Below are positions 6,856-14,202 of a stretch of 23,228 nt of DNA, in pieces (the first letter of the stretch is position 1; every line of letters begins with the position of its first letter). Origin of the DNA: DATKSS01 sp049582065 (GTDB taxonomy: Bacteria; Chloroflexota; Dormibacteria; Dormibacterales; Dormibacteraceae); contig JBAUTF010000206.1 of NCBI GenBank assembly GCA_049582065.1, forward strand, positions 1 to 23,228. Reading direction: 5' to 3'. Made by a program: the position numbers and the translations under genes. The notes beneath the pieces are model-generated. The model worked only from the letters and a program-made list of their open reading frames with translations, was not told the origin of the DNA and made no database searches.

Positions 6856-7308
6856 TCAGCGCAGGAAGGCGGGGACCCAGCCGAACCGCGAGAGGGCGAA
6901 CGGACCAGGGCCCGCGACGATGACCTGCGCGTTGACGATCACGGCCAGGTAGTAGAGCCACCGGAAGCCGTCGTCGCTGACGGCGAACGCCACCGTCAGA
7001 GCCAGGTTCGCAGCCAGGAGCAGCCCGAGGATGCCGGCCCAGCGCGAGGCGAGGCCCAGGATTAAAAGCACCGCGACCACGGTCTCGCCCACGGCCTGTC
7101 CGACCGCGAAGGGCAGCCAGTTGGGGACCACCACCGAGGTCAGGACTTCGTGCAGGCCGGGGATCGTGTTCGCCCGGGCAGCTGCGACCATGAGGGATTG
7201 CATCCAGCCGACCCCCTGCCATTTCTGGCTCGCGAAATAGAGCCAGTAGAGGCCGACGGCCACGCGGAAGAGGCTTGGCCAGGCCTCTTGTAGGGGGATA
7301 TCACTCAT
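6856..7308 (-). CDS. DoxX-like integral membrane protein
   Basis: A 150-aa protein with four predicted membrane helices: LFRVAVGLYWLYFASQKW near 14-31, VGQAVGETVVAVLLILGLA near 73-91, WAGILGLLLAANLALTVAFA near 94-113, and FRWLYYLAVIVNAQVIVAG near 119-137. The first helix with its terminal Q/K-W, and the acidic residue in the second (GETVVAVLLILG), fit the DoxX/DoxD family. These are quinone-linked or redox-associated membrane proteins with varied partners. The start ATG at 7308 (MSDIPLQEAW) overlaps the end of the upstream propeller gene by 8 nt (7301-7308). An ATG-less upstream extension to 7431 lies inside that gene and is rejected. Confidence 0.8.
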   Translation of the reverse strand: MSDIPLQEAWPSLFRVAVGLYWLYFASQKWQGVGWMQSLMVAAARANTIPGLHEVLTSVVVPNWLPFAVGQAVGETVVAVLLILGLASRWAGILGLLLAANLALTVAFAVSDDGFRWLYYLAVIVNAQVIVAGPGPFALSRFGWVPAFLR

Positions 7309-8200
7309 GGGCGTTGACCACCACCGCGAGCAGGCCCGCCGCCGGGTCGGGAGCCAGCCCGACGGCGGCCGCTCCCGGCGCCCAAACGCTGGTGCGGCCT
7401 CCATCGATGGCCAGGACCTCGCGATCACCATGCGCCGCGACCAGCACGGTCGAGCCGGACTGCAGGACCTGGTCGGGGTCGCGCGGCCGGGCCAGGGTCT
7501 CGAAGGTGCCGCTCATGGGGTCGTAGGAGAACACGCCGCCGGGGTCGGTGTCTTCGGCCGGCCCTTCGGCTGCGATCAGAAGGCTGCCATTCGCGCCCGG
7601 CGCGAGCCAGAACGGGAATACCGGCAGCGGAAGACCGACCCGGTTGCCTTCCGGCACCGGCACGAGCTCCGACCGCTCGTAGTCCGCCGTCCACAGCGTC
7701 CCTCCCGCGAGCGCGATCCCGAAGCCATTGCCGGCCGGAAGCCATGTGCCATCCAGCCAGTCGACCCGGCCGCGCGTGCCGGCGACGGCCACGCGGCCAT
7801 GGACGTCGACCGTCATCACGGCCGGGCCCTGGGGCAGCGCGTGACTGGCCAGCCGGGCGCCTGTGGCCGGGTCCAGCTCATCCACGGCCGCGCCGTCGAA
7901 AAGGCTGACGTAGAGCCGGCCATTCTGCAGGAGCAGGCCGAAGGGAGCCCCGCCGACATGCTGCTTCCAGGCGACCGCCAGGCCTGGGAGGCGCACGGCG
8001 TAGACGTCGCCCGGGGAGCTGTCGGCGAGATACGCGGTCGTCCCGTCGTCGGACACGATCACCGCCACCGGGTCCGAGCCGATGCTCGCCGCAGCCACCC
8101 GGGCGCCGTCTTTGAGGGAAAGCAGCACGATCCCGGTCGCCGGGTAGGGATGAGCGGCAGCGGGCGCCGACGTGGCGTCGCCGCATGCGATGAGCGCCAC
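7301..8200 (-). CDS. Beta-propeller (YVTN/NHL-like) protein, possibly a lipoprotein
   Basis: About 300 aa made of repeated four-strand blades, for example VAVIVSDDGTTAYLADSS, GLLLQNGRLYVSLFDGAAVD, TVDVHGRVAVAGTRGRVDWL and FGIALAGGTLWTADYERSEL, giving about six or seven blades. Such propellers usually serve as extracytoplasmic binding scaffolds. The start is unresolved. The GTG at 8200 has GGGAG five bases upstream and gives MALIACGDA. Reading upstream in frame gives IAVCLGAAVALIACG, a convincing lipoprotein signal with lipobox LIAC, but no ATG, GTG or TTG initiates it: only ATA at 8224 or CTG at 8212, or an ATG near 8400 deep inside the radical SAM gene. The reported start is conservative. 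The 3' end overlaps the DoxX-like gene by 8 nt. Confidence 0.75.
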   Translation of the reverse strand: MALIACGDATSAPAAAHPYPATGIVLLSLKDGARVAAASIGSDPVAVIVSDDGTTAYLADSSPGDVYAVRLPGLAVAWKQHVGGAPFGLLLQNGRLYVSLFDGAAVDELDPATGARLASHALPQGPAVMTVDVHGRVAVAGTRGRVDWLDGTWLPAGNGFGIALAGGTLWTADYERSELVPVPEGNRVGLPLPVFPFWLAPGANGSLLIAAEGPAEDTDPGGVFSYDPMSGTFETLARPRDPDQVLQSGSTVLVAAHGDREVLAIDGGRTSVWAPGAAAVGLAPDPAAGLLAVVVNAHE

Positions 8201-8220
8201 CGCGGCTCCCAGGCAGACGG

Positions 8221-9555
8221 CTATCTCAGCGCGCGTAGCACCGGGTCGGTGGCGAGCTGGAATGCTCTGGCCGCGGGCCGCATGTGCATCCGGTTCAACC
8301 GGTGCTGGATGGCGCCCTTGAGAATCGCCGCGCGCAGCTTGTGCTCGGAGAAGTCGGTGTTGAACAGGAGCCGGTTGTGCCGGACCTTGTGCCATTCCCC
8401 ATGCTGCCGGCGCTCGCGCACGCGCTCGTAAAAGCCTGTGCCCGGCAGCGGGTACGCGATCGTGTAGCTGACGTAATCGAGCGGAAGGCTGCTGGAGAAG
8501 TTGATGCTCCTGATCAGCGACTCGGTGGTCTCGCCCAGGTATCCGACCATGAAGAACCCGGCCGCCTTGATGCCGGCGGCGACGCACGCCTCCACCGCCG
8601 CGCGGGCCTGGTCTGGCGTGATGCCTTTCTTCATCTCTTTCAGCACATTCTCGTCACCCGACTCGATGCCGAAGAAGATGCGCTTGCAGCCGGCGCGATG
8701 CATCTGCTCGAACAAGGCCTGGTCGACGTGGGTGACGCGGCTGAGGCACTCCCAGGTGAGCGGAAGATGCGCCTCCTCGATCGCCTTTGCCAGCTCGAAC
8801 GTGCGCTTGTAATTGAGCGTGAAAAGGTCGTCCGACATCCAGATGTGGTCGTAGCCGAGCTCGGCGATCTCGTACATCTCGGCCACGACCGATTCGACCG
8901 GGCGTGCGCTGAACAGGTCGCCGAAGACGGACTTGTGGCAGAAGTCGCACCGGAACGGGCAGCCGCGTGTCGACATGAGCGGGGTGGTCGCATCTTTCCA
9001 GTGCTTGCGCCAGTAGCTGATGTACTGGTCGTTCGGAACGTCGCCGCGGTAGGGCAGCGGCAGGTGCGACATTTCCTTGGTGCGGAGCCTGGCCTGGCCG
9101 CGCACGATCTCGCCGTCTCGCTTGAAGACAAGGCCCGCGATCTCCTCGAACCGCCGGTCGTCGAGGTGCTGCATGATCGAGACAATCGTCTCTTCGCCCT
9201 CGCCGACGGCGACGAGGTCGAAGTGATCGACGAAGGTCTCGGGCTCGCCCGACGGATACGGGCCTCCGACGACAGTCAGTGCTTTGCCTCGCACCTGCTC
9301 GGCGAGCGACAGCGCTTCGTCCTGCATGGTGATCATGCAGTAGATTCCGATGACCGATGGGCGCAATCGCTCAATCTCGTCGAGGACCTCGCGACGCTCC
9401 ATGAACGTGTGGTCGATGTGCCGCACCGAGTAGCCCGCGCGTCGAAGCGAGGCGCTGAGGTACATCAGGCCGAGCGACGGCATGATCCAGTGGCGCCCGT
9501 GCTCGGGCGCGCGCTGCGGATAGACGAGGACGACGTCAACGCGCTCGGGTGTCAT
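8221..9555 (-). CDS. Radical SAM protein with N-terminal B12-binding-type domain
   Basis: A 444-aa protein. Residues 6-130 form a Rossmann-like cobalamin-binding-type domain (VDVVLVYPQRAPEHG, SLGLMYLSASLRRAGY, TVVGGPYPSGEPETF, AVGEGEETI). The canonical D-x-H-x-x-G cobalamin motif is not evident. The radical SAM core follows, with the 4Fe-4S ligands Cys199, Cys203 and Cys206 in STRGCPFRCDFCHKS, FFGIESGDENVLKEMKKG near 305-322 and GFFMVGYLGET downstream. Related BchE-like enzymes perform methylations, cyclisations or rearrangements, often on lipids, tetrapyrroles or natural products. The ATG at 9555 shares ATGA with the stop of the glycosyltransferase gene and has AAGGAGG (9560-9566) just upstream. 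The context suggests action on a lipid or glycan intermediate, which is an inference. Confidence 0.9.
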   Translation of the reverse strand: MTPERVDVVLVYPQRAPEHGRHWIMPSLGLMYLSASLRRAGYSVRHIDHTFMERREVLDEIERLRPSVIGIYCMITMQDEALSLAEQVRGKALTVVGGPYPSGEPETFVDHFDLVAVGEGEETIVSIMQHLDDRRFEEIAGLVFKRDGEIVRGQARLRTKEMSHLPLPYRGDVPNDQYISYWRKHWKDATTPLMSTRGCPFRCDFCHKSVFGDLFSARPVESVVAEMYEIAELGYDHIWMSDDLFTLNYKRTFELAKAIEEAHLPLTWECLSRVTHVDQALFEQMHRAGCKRIFFGIESGDENVLKEMKKGITPDQARAAVEACVAAGIKAAGFFMVGYLGETTESLIRSINFSSSLPLDYVSYTIAYPLPGTGFYERVRERRQHGEWHKVRHNRLLFNTDFSEHKLRAAILKGAIQHRLNRMHMRPAARAFQLATDPVLRALR

Positions 9556-12500
9556 GTCGCCTCCTTGACGTCGACGTGGTAGCTCACGCCGGCGAAGCTC
9601 GTGGGGAAGATGTAGTCGAGGCCGGCCCAGTCGAAGCCGGGCAAGGCCAGCTCGCGTCCGCCGTAAAGGGCCGCGCCGGGGACCGAGGGAACGGACCACT
9701 GCACGCCCAGCTCCTTCGACTGCAGCCGCGCCCATGGCCCGGTGGCCGGCACCCAGCTGCCGATGAGCGATCCGAGAAGGGTCGGTTGACCACCGGCCGC
9801 GAAGTCGTCGAACGCGGCGGATTCCTCGTTGAGGATGCCGACCTCAGAGAACCCTGGCGCCAGTGACAGCGGCTTGACGTGGACCGAGATGCCCGTGCCA
9901 TCGACGGCGTAGGTGACCTGGATCTGCCCGCGTGAGGCGATCGGCACGAACTGGTATCGGTGCGCCGCGTCGCCGCCGATCTCGTCGAGCTGGAACGTGC
10001 GCGTCCAGATCGCCTGGTTTGGCGTCGAGGAGTCGACGGTCGTGCTGGTGCGGGCGTAGACCCAGCCGTCGGGGTAGTGGACGATCGGCACTCCGAAGCC
10101 CATGCCTTCACCGGCGACTGCCTGGCTCCCGACACGCAGGGTGAGCCCCTTGGCCAGGGACGCGGTCTTGCCTTCCGGCGAGGGGGTCACGAGGGAGGCG
10201 TCGACACCCGGGATGATCGACTGCAGCGTGAGCGCCGCGCCCAACCGGTATGCGTACACCGCCTTGCCGCCTTCGACCTGGTACCGCTCCTGCTGGCCGA
10301 GGGACTCGAAGGGAGGGCTGGCGCGGCCCGCGGCGAGATCGGGGAACACCGAGGTCGCTCGGTAGTAGCTGATGTCCTCGACCACCAGCTCGGTCACACC
10401 GTGCGAGCGCAGCCAGTCGACAGCCTGCGATCGGCCGAGAGGCAGCGATTGCGAGCCCGTGATCTGGCCCGGCTGCTTTCCGCTGTAGAAAGCCACCACC
10501 GGGGAATCCGTGACCAGCAGGCCCGGCGCGCCGGAGGCGGCTTTGCCCGCCGCGATCAGCCCCGCGTTGCTCGCCGCAAAGCTCGTGAAAACCGGCACGA
10601 ATGCGACCGCAAGCAGCCCCGCCGCGGCCACGGCCAGGACGCGGATCGTGCCTGCCTGGCGGTCCAGGGCTGCCGCCGCCAGCAGGGCAAGGGACGGCAG
10701 GGCGGGGTACAGGTAGCGGTGGCTTCCCGTGTACGCGCCGATGGCGACGAGCCCGAACACCGCTGCCAGGTAGACCATCGCGGGCACATGGACGAACCGC
10801 AGGAGGGGCGAGGCTTTCTGGCGCACCACCATCACGAGGCCGATCAGGCCGAACGCAAAAAGCGGCAGGGCGGCGAGCCCGTAGGTCCCGGTGAGCTCGA
10901 GAAGGCGCGCCATCGCCCCGGCGGGCACGCCACCTCGAGCGGTGGCAGAAACCAGCTCGATAGAGCCGCGCGCGACCGAATGGGAAGCGGGGGCAAAACC
11001 CAGCTGCAGGAAGACCAGGAGCGCCACCGCCGGGACGGCCCACCCGAAAGCCCCACGAACTCTGAGGACCCGCGTTCCGACCTGCGGAGCGGGTCGGGGA
11101 GCGGCGCGCCGTGAGTTCGCGGGGGCCCCCAAAATCGCAGGGATGCGTCTGGTGACCAGGCCGCGCGACCGCAGCATGGCGACCAGCGCGAAAGCGGCCA
11201 CCGCCCCGACCCAGATCCAGGCCTTGGTCGAGGTCAGGCACGCCGCCGCCGCCACCAACGCCGCGACCTTCATCCTGCCGCGCGCCGCGGCCAGGGCGGC
11301 GCCGGTGAGCAGCGAGGTCAGAAGAGGCTCGACCACCGCTGAGCCTGACGTGAAGAGGAAGACCGGGTTGAGGAGCAGCATCACGGCGGCGATGCGACCC
11401 TGGCGCACATTGGGAGCAATCGCGTACACGCAGGCGACGGTCGCCAGGCCGAGCATCGCGCCCATCGCCTTGAGTGCGCCGAGCTGCCAAAGGCCGAAGA
11501 CCCGGAGCACCGCCGCCGCCAGGAGGTGATAGCCAGGCAGCCAGGTGTCCTCCATGCCGAAGATCGGGTCGTGCAGGTGCCCGGTGGCCGCGAGGTTGGC
11601 CGCCATCAGCCAGTGCGCGTATCCGTCCTCGAAAGGCTCGGGCGTCTGGGCCGCGGCCAGCAGCAGGGCGCCGGCCAGGCCGGCCAGCGCGATGGCCGGC
11701 GCGACCGCCTGCAGGCGCTTCATGGCCCGCCGCCCGAGGCTTCGCAGCGTCAGCACCTGGAAGAGGTCCGCGGCGCTGAGCGCGGCGATGGTCAGGAAGC
11801 CGAGCGCGAACATCGCGGCGTAGAGGGCCAGGAGAGGCTCGCTCAGGGCGACGGCGACCGGCACCATGGTGAGGGATGCCAGTCCGAATGCCGCCTCGAC
11901 GATCGCCCGGGGATCCCCGACCCGCACATAGGCCTGGTCTCGCCATTCCTGTCCGCGCTCGACGATGTTGTACTTGGGCGTCCGTACGAACGCGCCTCCC
12001 CGTCGAGTGGCGCGGCAGAGCGACACCATCGCGTTGACCGACATTCCGGCGCCGACGAGCTGGCATAGAAAGGACGGGAAGCCGGACCACCACGGCCGTC
12101 CACGCCTGGTCTGAGCGACCATGAACCCGATCCAGGGCGAGATGCCGACGAAGATCGCCGCCACCGACGCGTCCATCAGGTACGAGGGCAGCCGAAGCCC
12201 ATGGCGGCCGAACGCCGCGAGCATGACCGGGTAGCAGGCCAGCTGCACCAGCATCACCGGCCCGACGCCATATGCGAGCAGGTGCGCGGTCGCCTGCACC
12301 TTCACGGCGGCCCGGTTGCTGCTCCGCAACACAGGCCCGATCAGCGTGAACGCAGACTGAAAGCTGCCGGTCGCCCAGCGAGACTGCTGCCGGCGGTAAG
12401 CGTCGATCGACACCGGCAGCTCCTCCGGCACGACGAGGTCCTCCAGGTACGCCGCCCTCCAGCCGCGCAGCTGCGCGCGATAGCTGAGGTCGAGGTCCTC

Positions 12501-13199
12501 GGTCAGCGTCGCGTCGCTCCAGCCTCCGGCGTCGTCGATGGCGGCGCGCCGCCAGACGCCGGCGGTTCCCGTGAAGTTGGTGAAGTAGCCGCTCGAGGAC
12601 CTGACGGCCTGCTCGACCAGGAAATGGAAGTCGATGGCGAGGGCCTGCAGCCGGGTGAACCAGGAGTAGCCCTCGTCGAGATGCCCCCAGCGCGCCTGTG
12701 CGAACGCCACCTTCGGGTCTTCGAACACTCCCATGGACCGACGCAGGAAATCCGCGGGCGGGACGAAGTCGGCGTCGAAGATGGCGATGAACGGCGCGTC
12801 TGTGACGGTTAGGCCGTGGGCGAGCGCGCCGGCTTTGAAACCCGACCGAGTGCCGCGCCGCACGTGGTCGACGCGCAGTCCTCGCGCCCGCCAGCGTTGA
12901 ACGACCCGGCCGGCGATTTCGGTGGTGTCGTCGTCGGAGTCGTCGAGAAGCTGGACCTGTAAGCGGTCCTTCGGCCACTCGAGGGCGCAGACCGCATCGA
13001 TCACACGCTCCGCAACGTATCGCTCGTTGAAGATCGGCACCTGCACGCACACCTGGGGCTCCTCGCCCCGAGCGATCGCCGGCACTGGTGCCGGGCGAAG
13101 CCTGGCCGAACGCCATGTCAGAAACAGCAGGTTCAGCCCGAAAAGGAACAGCAGGACGCTGCTCACGACCACGACACCGGCGCCTCCGGCGAAGATCAA
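9552..13199 (-). CDS. GT2 / GT-C glycosyltransferase fusion with C-terminal exported domain
   Basis: A 1215-aa three-part membrane protein. Part 1 (about 1-490): an N-terminal TM, then a family 2 glycosyltransferase of cellulose-synthase/CslA type with VPIFNE, LLDDSDDDTTE (D86/D87), FDADF (D142/D144), TEDLD (E234/D235) and QQSRW (271-275), followed by TMs and FVRTPKYNIV. Part 2 (about 493-985): a second polytopic unit like PMT/ArnT-type GT-C enzymes, with FEDGYAHWLMAANLAATG carrying acidic Glu524/Asp525 in the first loop, DTWLPGYHLLAAAVL and many TMs. Part 3 (about 988-1215): a soluble, strand-rich domain presumably outside the membrane. The frame is uninterrupted. TTG 13199 is chosen because it shares TTGA with the upstream stop; an in-frame ATG at 13310 inside that gene is the alternative. 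The GT2 part would use a nucleotide sugar inside and the GT-C part a lipid-linked sugar outside. Confidence 0.88.
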   Translation of the reverse strand: MIFAGGAGVVVVSSVLLFLFGLNLLFLTWRSARLRPAPVPAIARGEEPQVCVQVPIFNERYVAERVIDAVCALEWPKDRLQVQLLDDSDDDTTEIAGRVVQRWRARGLRVDHVRRGTRSGFKAGALAHGLTVTDAPFIAIFDADFVPPADFLRRSMGVFEDPKVAFAQARWGHLDEGYSWFTRLQALAIDFHFLVEQAVRSSSGYFTNFTGTAGVWRRAAIDDAGGWSDATLTEDLDLSYRAQLRGWRAAYLEDLVVPEELPVSIDAYRRQQSRWATGSFQSAFTLIGPVLRSSNRAAVKVQATAHLLAYGVGPVMLVQLACYPVMLAAFGRHGLRLPSYLMDASVAAIFVGISPWIGFMVAQTRRGRPWWSGFPSFLCQLVGAGMSVNAMVSLCRATRRGGAFVRTPKYNIVERGQEWRDQAYVRVGDPRAIVEAAFGLASLTMVPVAVALSEPLLALYAAMFALGFLTIAALSAADLFQVLTLRSLGRRAMKRLQAVAPAIALAGLAGALLLAAAQTPEPFEDGYAHWLMAANLAATGHLHDPIFGMEDTWLPGYHLLAAAVLRVFGLWQLGALKAMGAMLGLATVACVYAIAPNVRQGRIAAVMLLLNPVFLFTSGSAVVEPLLTSLLTGAALAAARGRMKVAALVAAAACLTSTKAWIWVGAVAAFALVAMLRSRGLVTRRIPAILGAPANSRRAAPRPAPQVGTRVLRVRGAFGWAVPAVALLVFLQLGFAPASHSVARGSIELVSATARGGVPAGAMARLLELTGTYGLAALPLFAFGLIGLVMVVRQKASPLLRFVHVPAMVYLAAVFGLVAIGAYTGSHRYLYPALPSLALLAAAALDRQAGTIRVLAVAAAGLLAVAFVPVFTSFAASNAGLIAAGKAASGAPGLLVTDSPVVAFYSGKQPGQITGSQSLPLGRSQAVDWLRSHGVTELVVEDISYYRATSVFPDLAAGRASPPFESLGQQERYQVEGGKAVYAYRLGAALTLQSIIPGVDASLVTPSPEGKTASLAKGLTLRVGSQAVAGEGMGFGVPIVHYPDGWVYARTSTTVDSSTPNQAIWTRTFQLDEIGGDAAHRYQFVPIASRGQIQVTYAVDGTGISVHVKPLSLAPGFSEVGILNEESAAFDDFAAGGQPTLLGSLIGSWVPATGPWARLQSKELGVQWSVPSVPGAALYGGRELALPGFDWAGLDYIFPTSFAGVSYHVDVKEAT

Positions 13200-14113
13200 C
13201 CGCGACCCGAGTCGTCGAATAGCGCGTAGGGACGCATGGTCGACCGCACGTATGCGACGCGCGCGAGCGCTTCGGGACTGCGGCGACGCGTCCACTGCAT
13301 GTATCGCCACGCGCTCTCGCCGAGCGCGCGCGCGGCGCCGTCGAGGATCTGCGGGAACATCGCTGCAGGAAGGCGCCGGATGGGTTCGTCGATGAGCAGC
13401 CGCGCCGGCCTGGCGGCCAGCTGAGGAAAGTGCTCGAGCAGCGGCTCGTTGGATTCGATGACCTCAGTCAGCGCATCGAGGCCGAAGACCGGCTCAGCGA
13501 CCAGCAGCTCGAACGCCATGTCCTCGTCCTGTCTCTCCAGCGGCAGGCACTGCGATCGCTCGAGGATCAGGTTGGCGGTCATGAGTCGGGGTGCGACCGG
13601 CCGGCGAGTGAGGTCGTCCACCGGCTTGTCCCTGTGCCGCATGGCATGCACGAGGCCGAGCGCATTAACCGCGACGTAAGCGAGGTGACGGTGCCCGTCG
13701 TCGACGACCAGGTTGAGGTCGATGTCGTCCGAGGCGCGGAAACCGCCGCTGGCGAGGGAGCCGGCGATCGACACGCTCCGTATGAATGGAGCGAGCGCGA
13801 CCAGCTTGCGGATGAAGGCAACGGTCATCTCGATGTACTCACCCGCGTCGGTGACGTGGGCCACCGCGCGCCGCCCGATGTCGGGCGCGCGGTCCAGGTC
13901 GGAGCGATCGACGACCAGGTTGCCGGCCAGGGCCAGGCCGTCCGCCGCCGCCACTGCCCAGCGCACATCGGCCTCCGCGATCGGCCCGCCCAGGCAGAGC
14001 TCGCCGAGGCGCCCAGGGGTCAGGGCATAGCCGCGCCGGCGCAGGAGGGCGACTGTCTCGCGAACTCGTTCCGACGCCGCCGTGCCGGAGGCGGGCGAGT
14101 ACCGCAGGACCAT
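13196..14113 (-). CDS. Nucleotidyltransferase-fold protein (pol beta superfamily)
   Basis: A 305-aa protein. Residues 13-75 look like a helical or winged-helix segment (RVRETVALLRRRGYALTPGR). A minimal nucleotidyltransferase core follows: SIAGSLASGGF (115-125) and SDDIDLNLVVDD (128-139), with the G-S and D-x-D signatures (Asp130, Asp132). The C-terminal part (LMTANLILERSQCLPLERQD, then AFELLVAEPVFG) resembles stand-alone nucleotidyltransferases of Chloroflexota and archaea whose substrates are unknown. It is the first gene of the minus-strand run, and its stop overlaps the TTG of the glycosyltransferase fusion. It could supply or modify a nucleotide-activated substrate, or be regulatory. A toxin-antitoxin role (MNT-type) is less likely because no HEPN partner is present. 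Confidence 0.8.
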   Translation of the reverse strand: MVLRYSPASGTAASERVRETVALLRRRGYALTPGRLGELCLGGPIAEADVRWAVAAADGLALAGNLVVDRSDLDRAPDIGRRAVAHVTDAGEYIEMTVAFIRKLVALAPFIRSVSIAGSLASGGFRASDDIDLNLVVDDGHRHLAYVAVNALGLVHAMRHRDKPVDDLTRRPVAPRLMTANLILERSQCLPLERQDEDMAFELLVAEPVFGLDALTEVIESNEPLLEHFPQLAARPARLLIDEPIRRLPAAMFPQILDGAARALGESAWRYMQWTRRRSPEALARVAYVRSTMRPYALFDDSGRG

Positions 14114-14202
14114 CTCACGGGATACGGCCTCGGGTTACGTCGCGTTGCCGGATGCGCGATCATCCACTCAGGCGCCGGACGCTACCCAGGGGAGGAGGCC
14201 AG
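14114..14202. promoter_or_regulatory. Divergent promoter region with strong Shine-Dalgarno
   Basis: An 89-bp gap between divergent starts at 14113 (-) and 14203 (+). It should hold promoters for both the long minus-strand run and the dehydrogenase gene, but no convincing -35/-10 pair was found. GGGGAGGAGG (14189-14198) is a strong ribosome-binding site for the ATG at 14203 and rules out the upstream in-frame ATG at 14152. Confidence 0.4.

Noticed and set aside
8284..9582. A 432-aa plus-strand open frame opposite the radical SAM gene
   Set aside because: Antisense to an intact radical SAM gene with cluster cysteines; composition is typical of a shadow frame.
9960..11114. A 384-aa plus-strand open frame opposite the fusion glycosyltransferase
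   Set aside because: Arg/Gly-rich low-plausibility translation; the opposite strand carries the continuous membrane protein.
10108..13116. A 1002-aa minus-strand open frame overlapping the glycosyltransferase fusion
   Set aside because: It is an Arg/Gly/Pro-rich alternate frame of the real gene, without motifs or membrane segments; a high-GC shadow.
13196..14113. MNT-type antitoxin of a HEPN/MNT toxin-antitoxin pair
   Set aside because: The protein is far longer than MNT antitoxins, and no small HEPN partner lies beside it.
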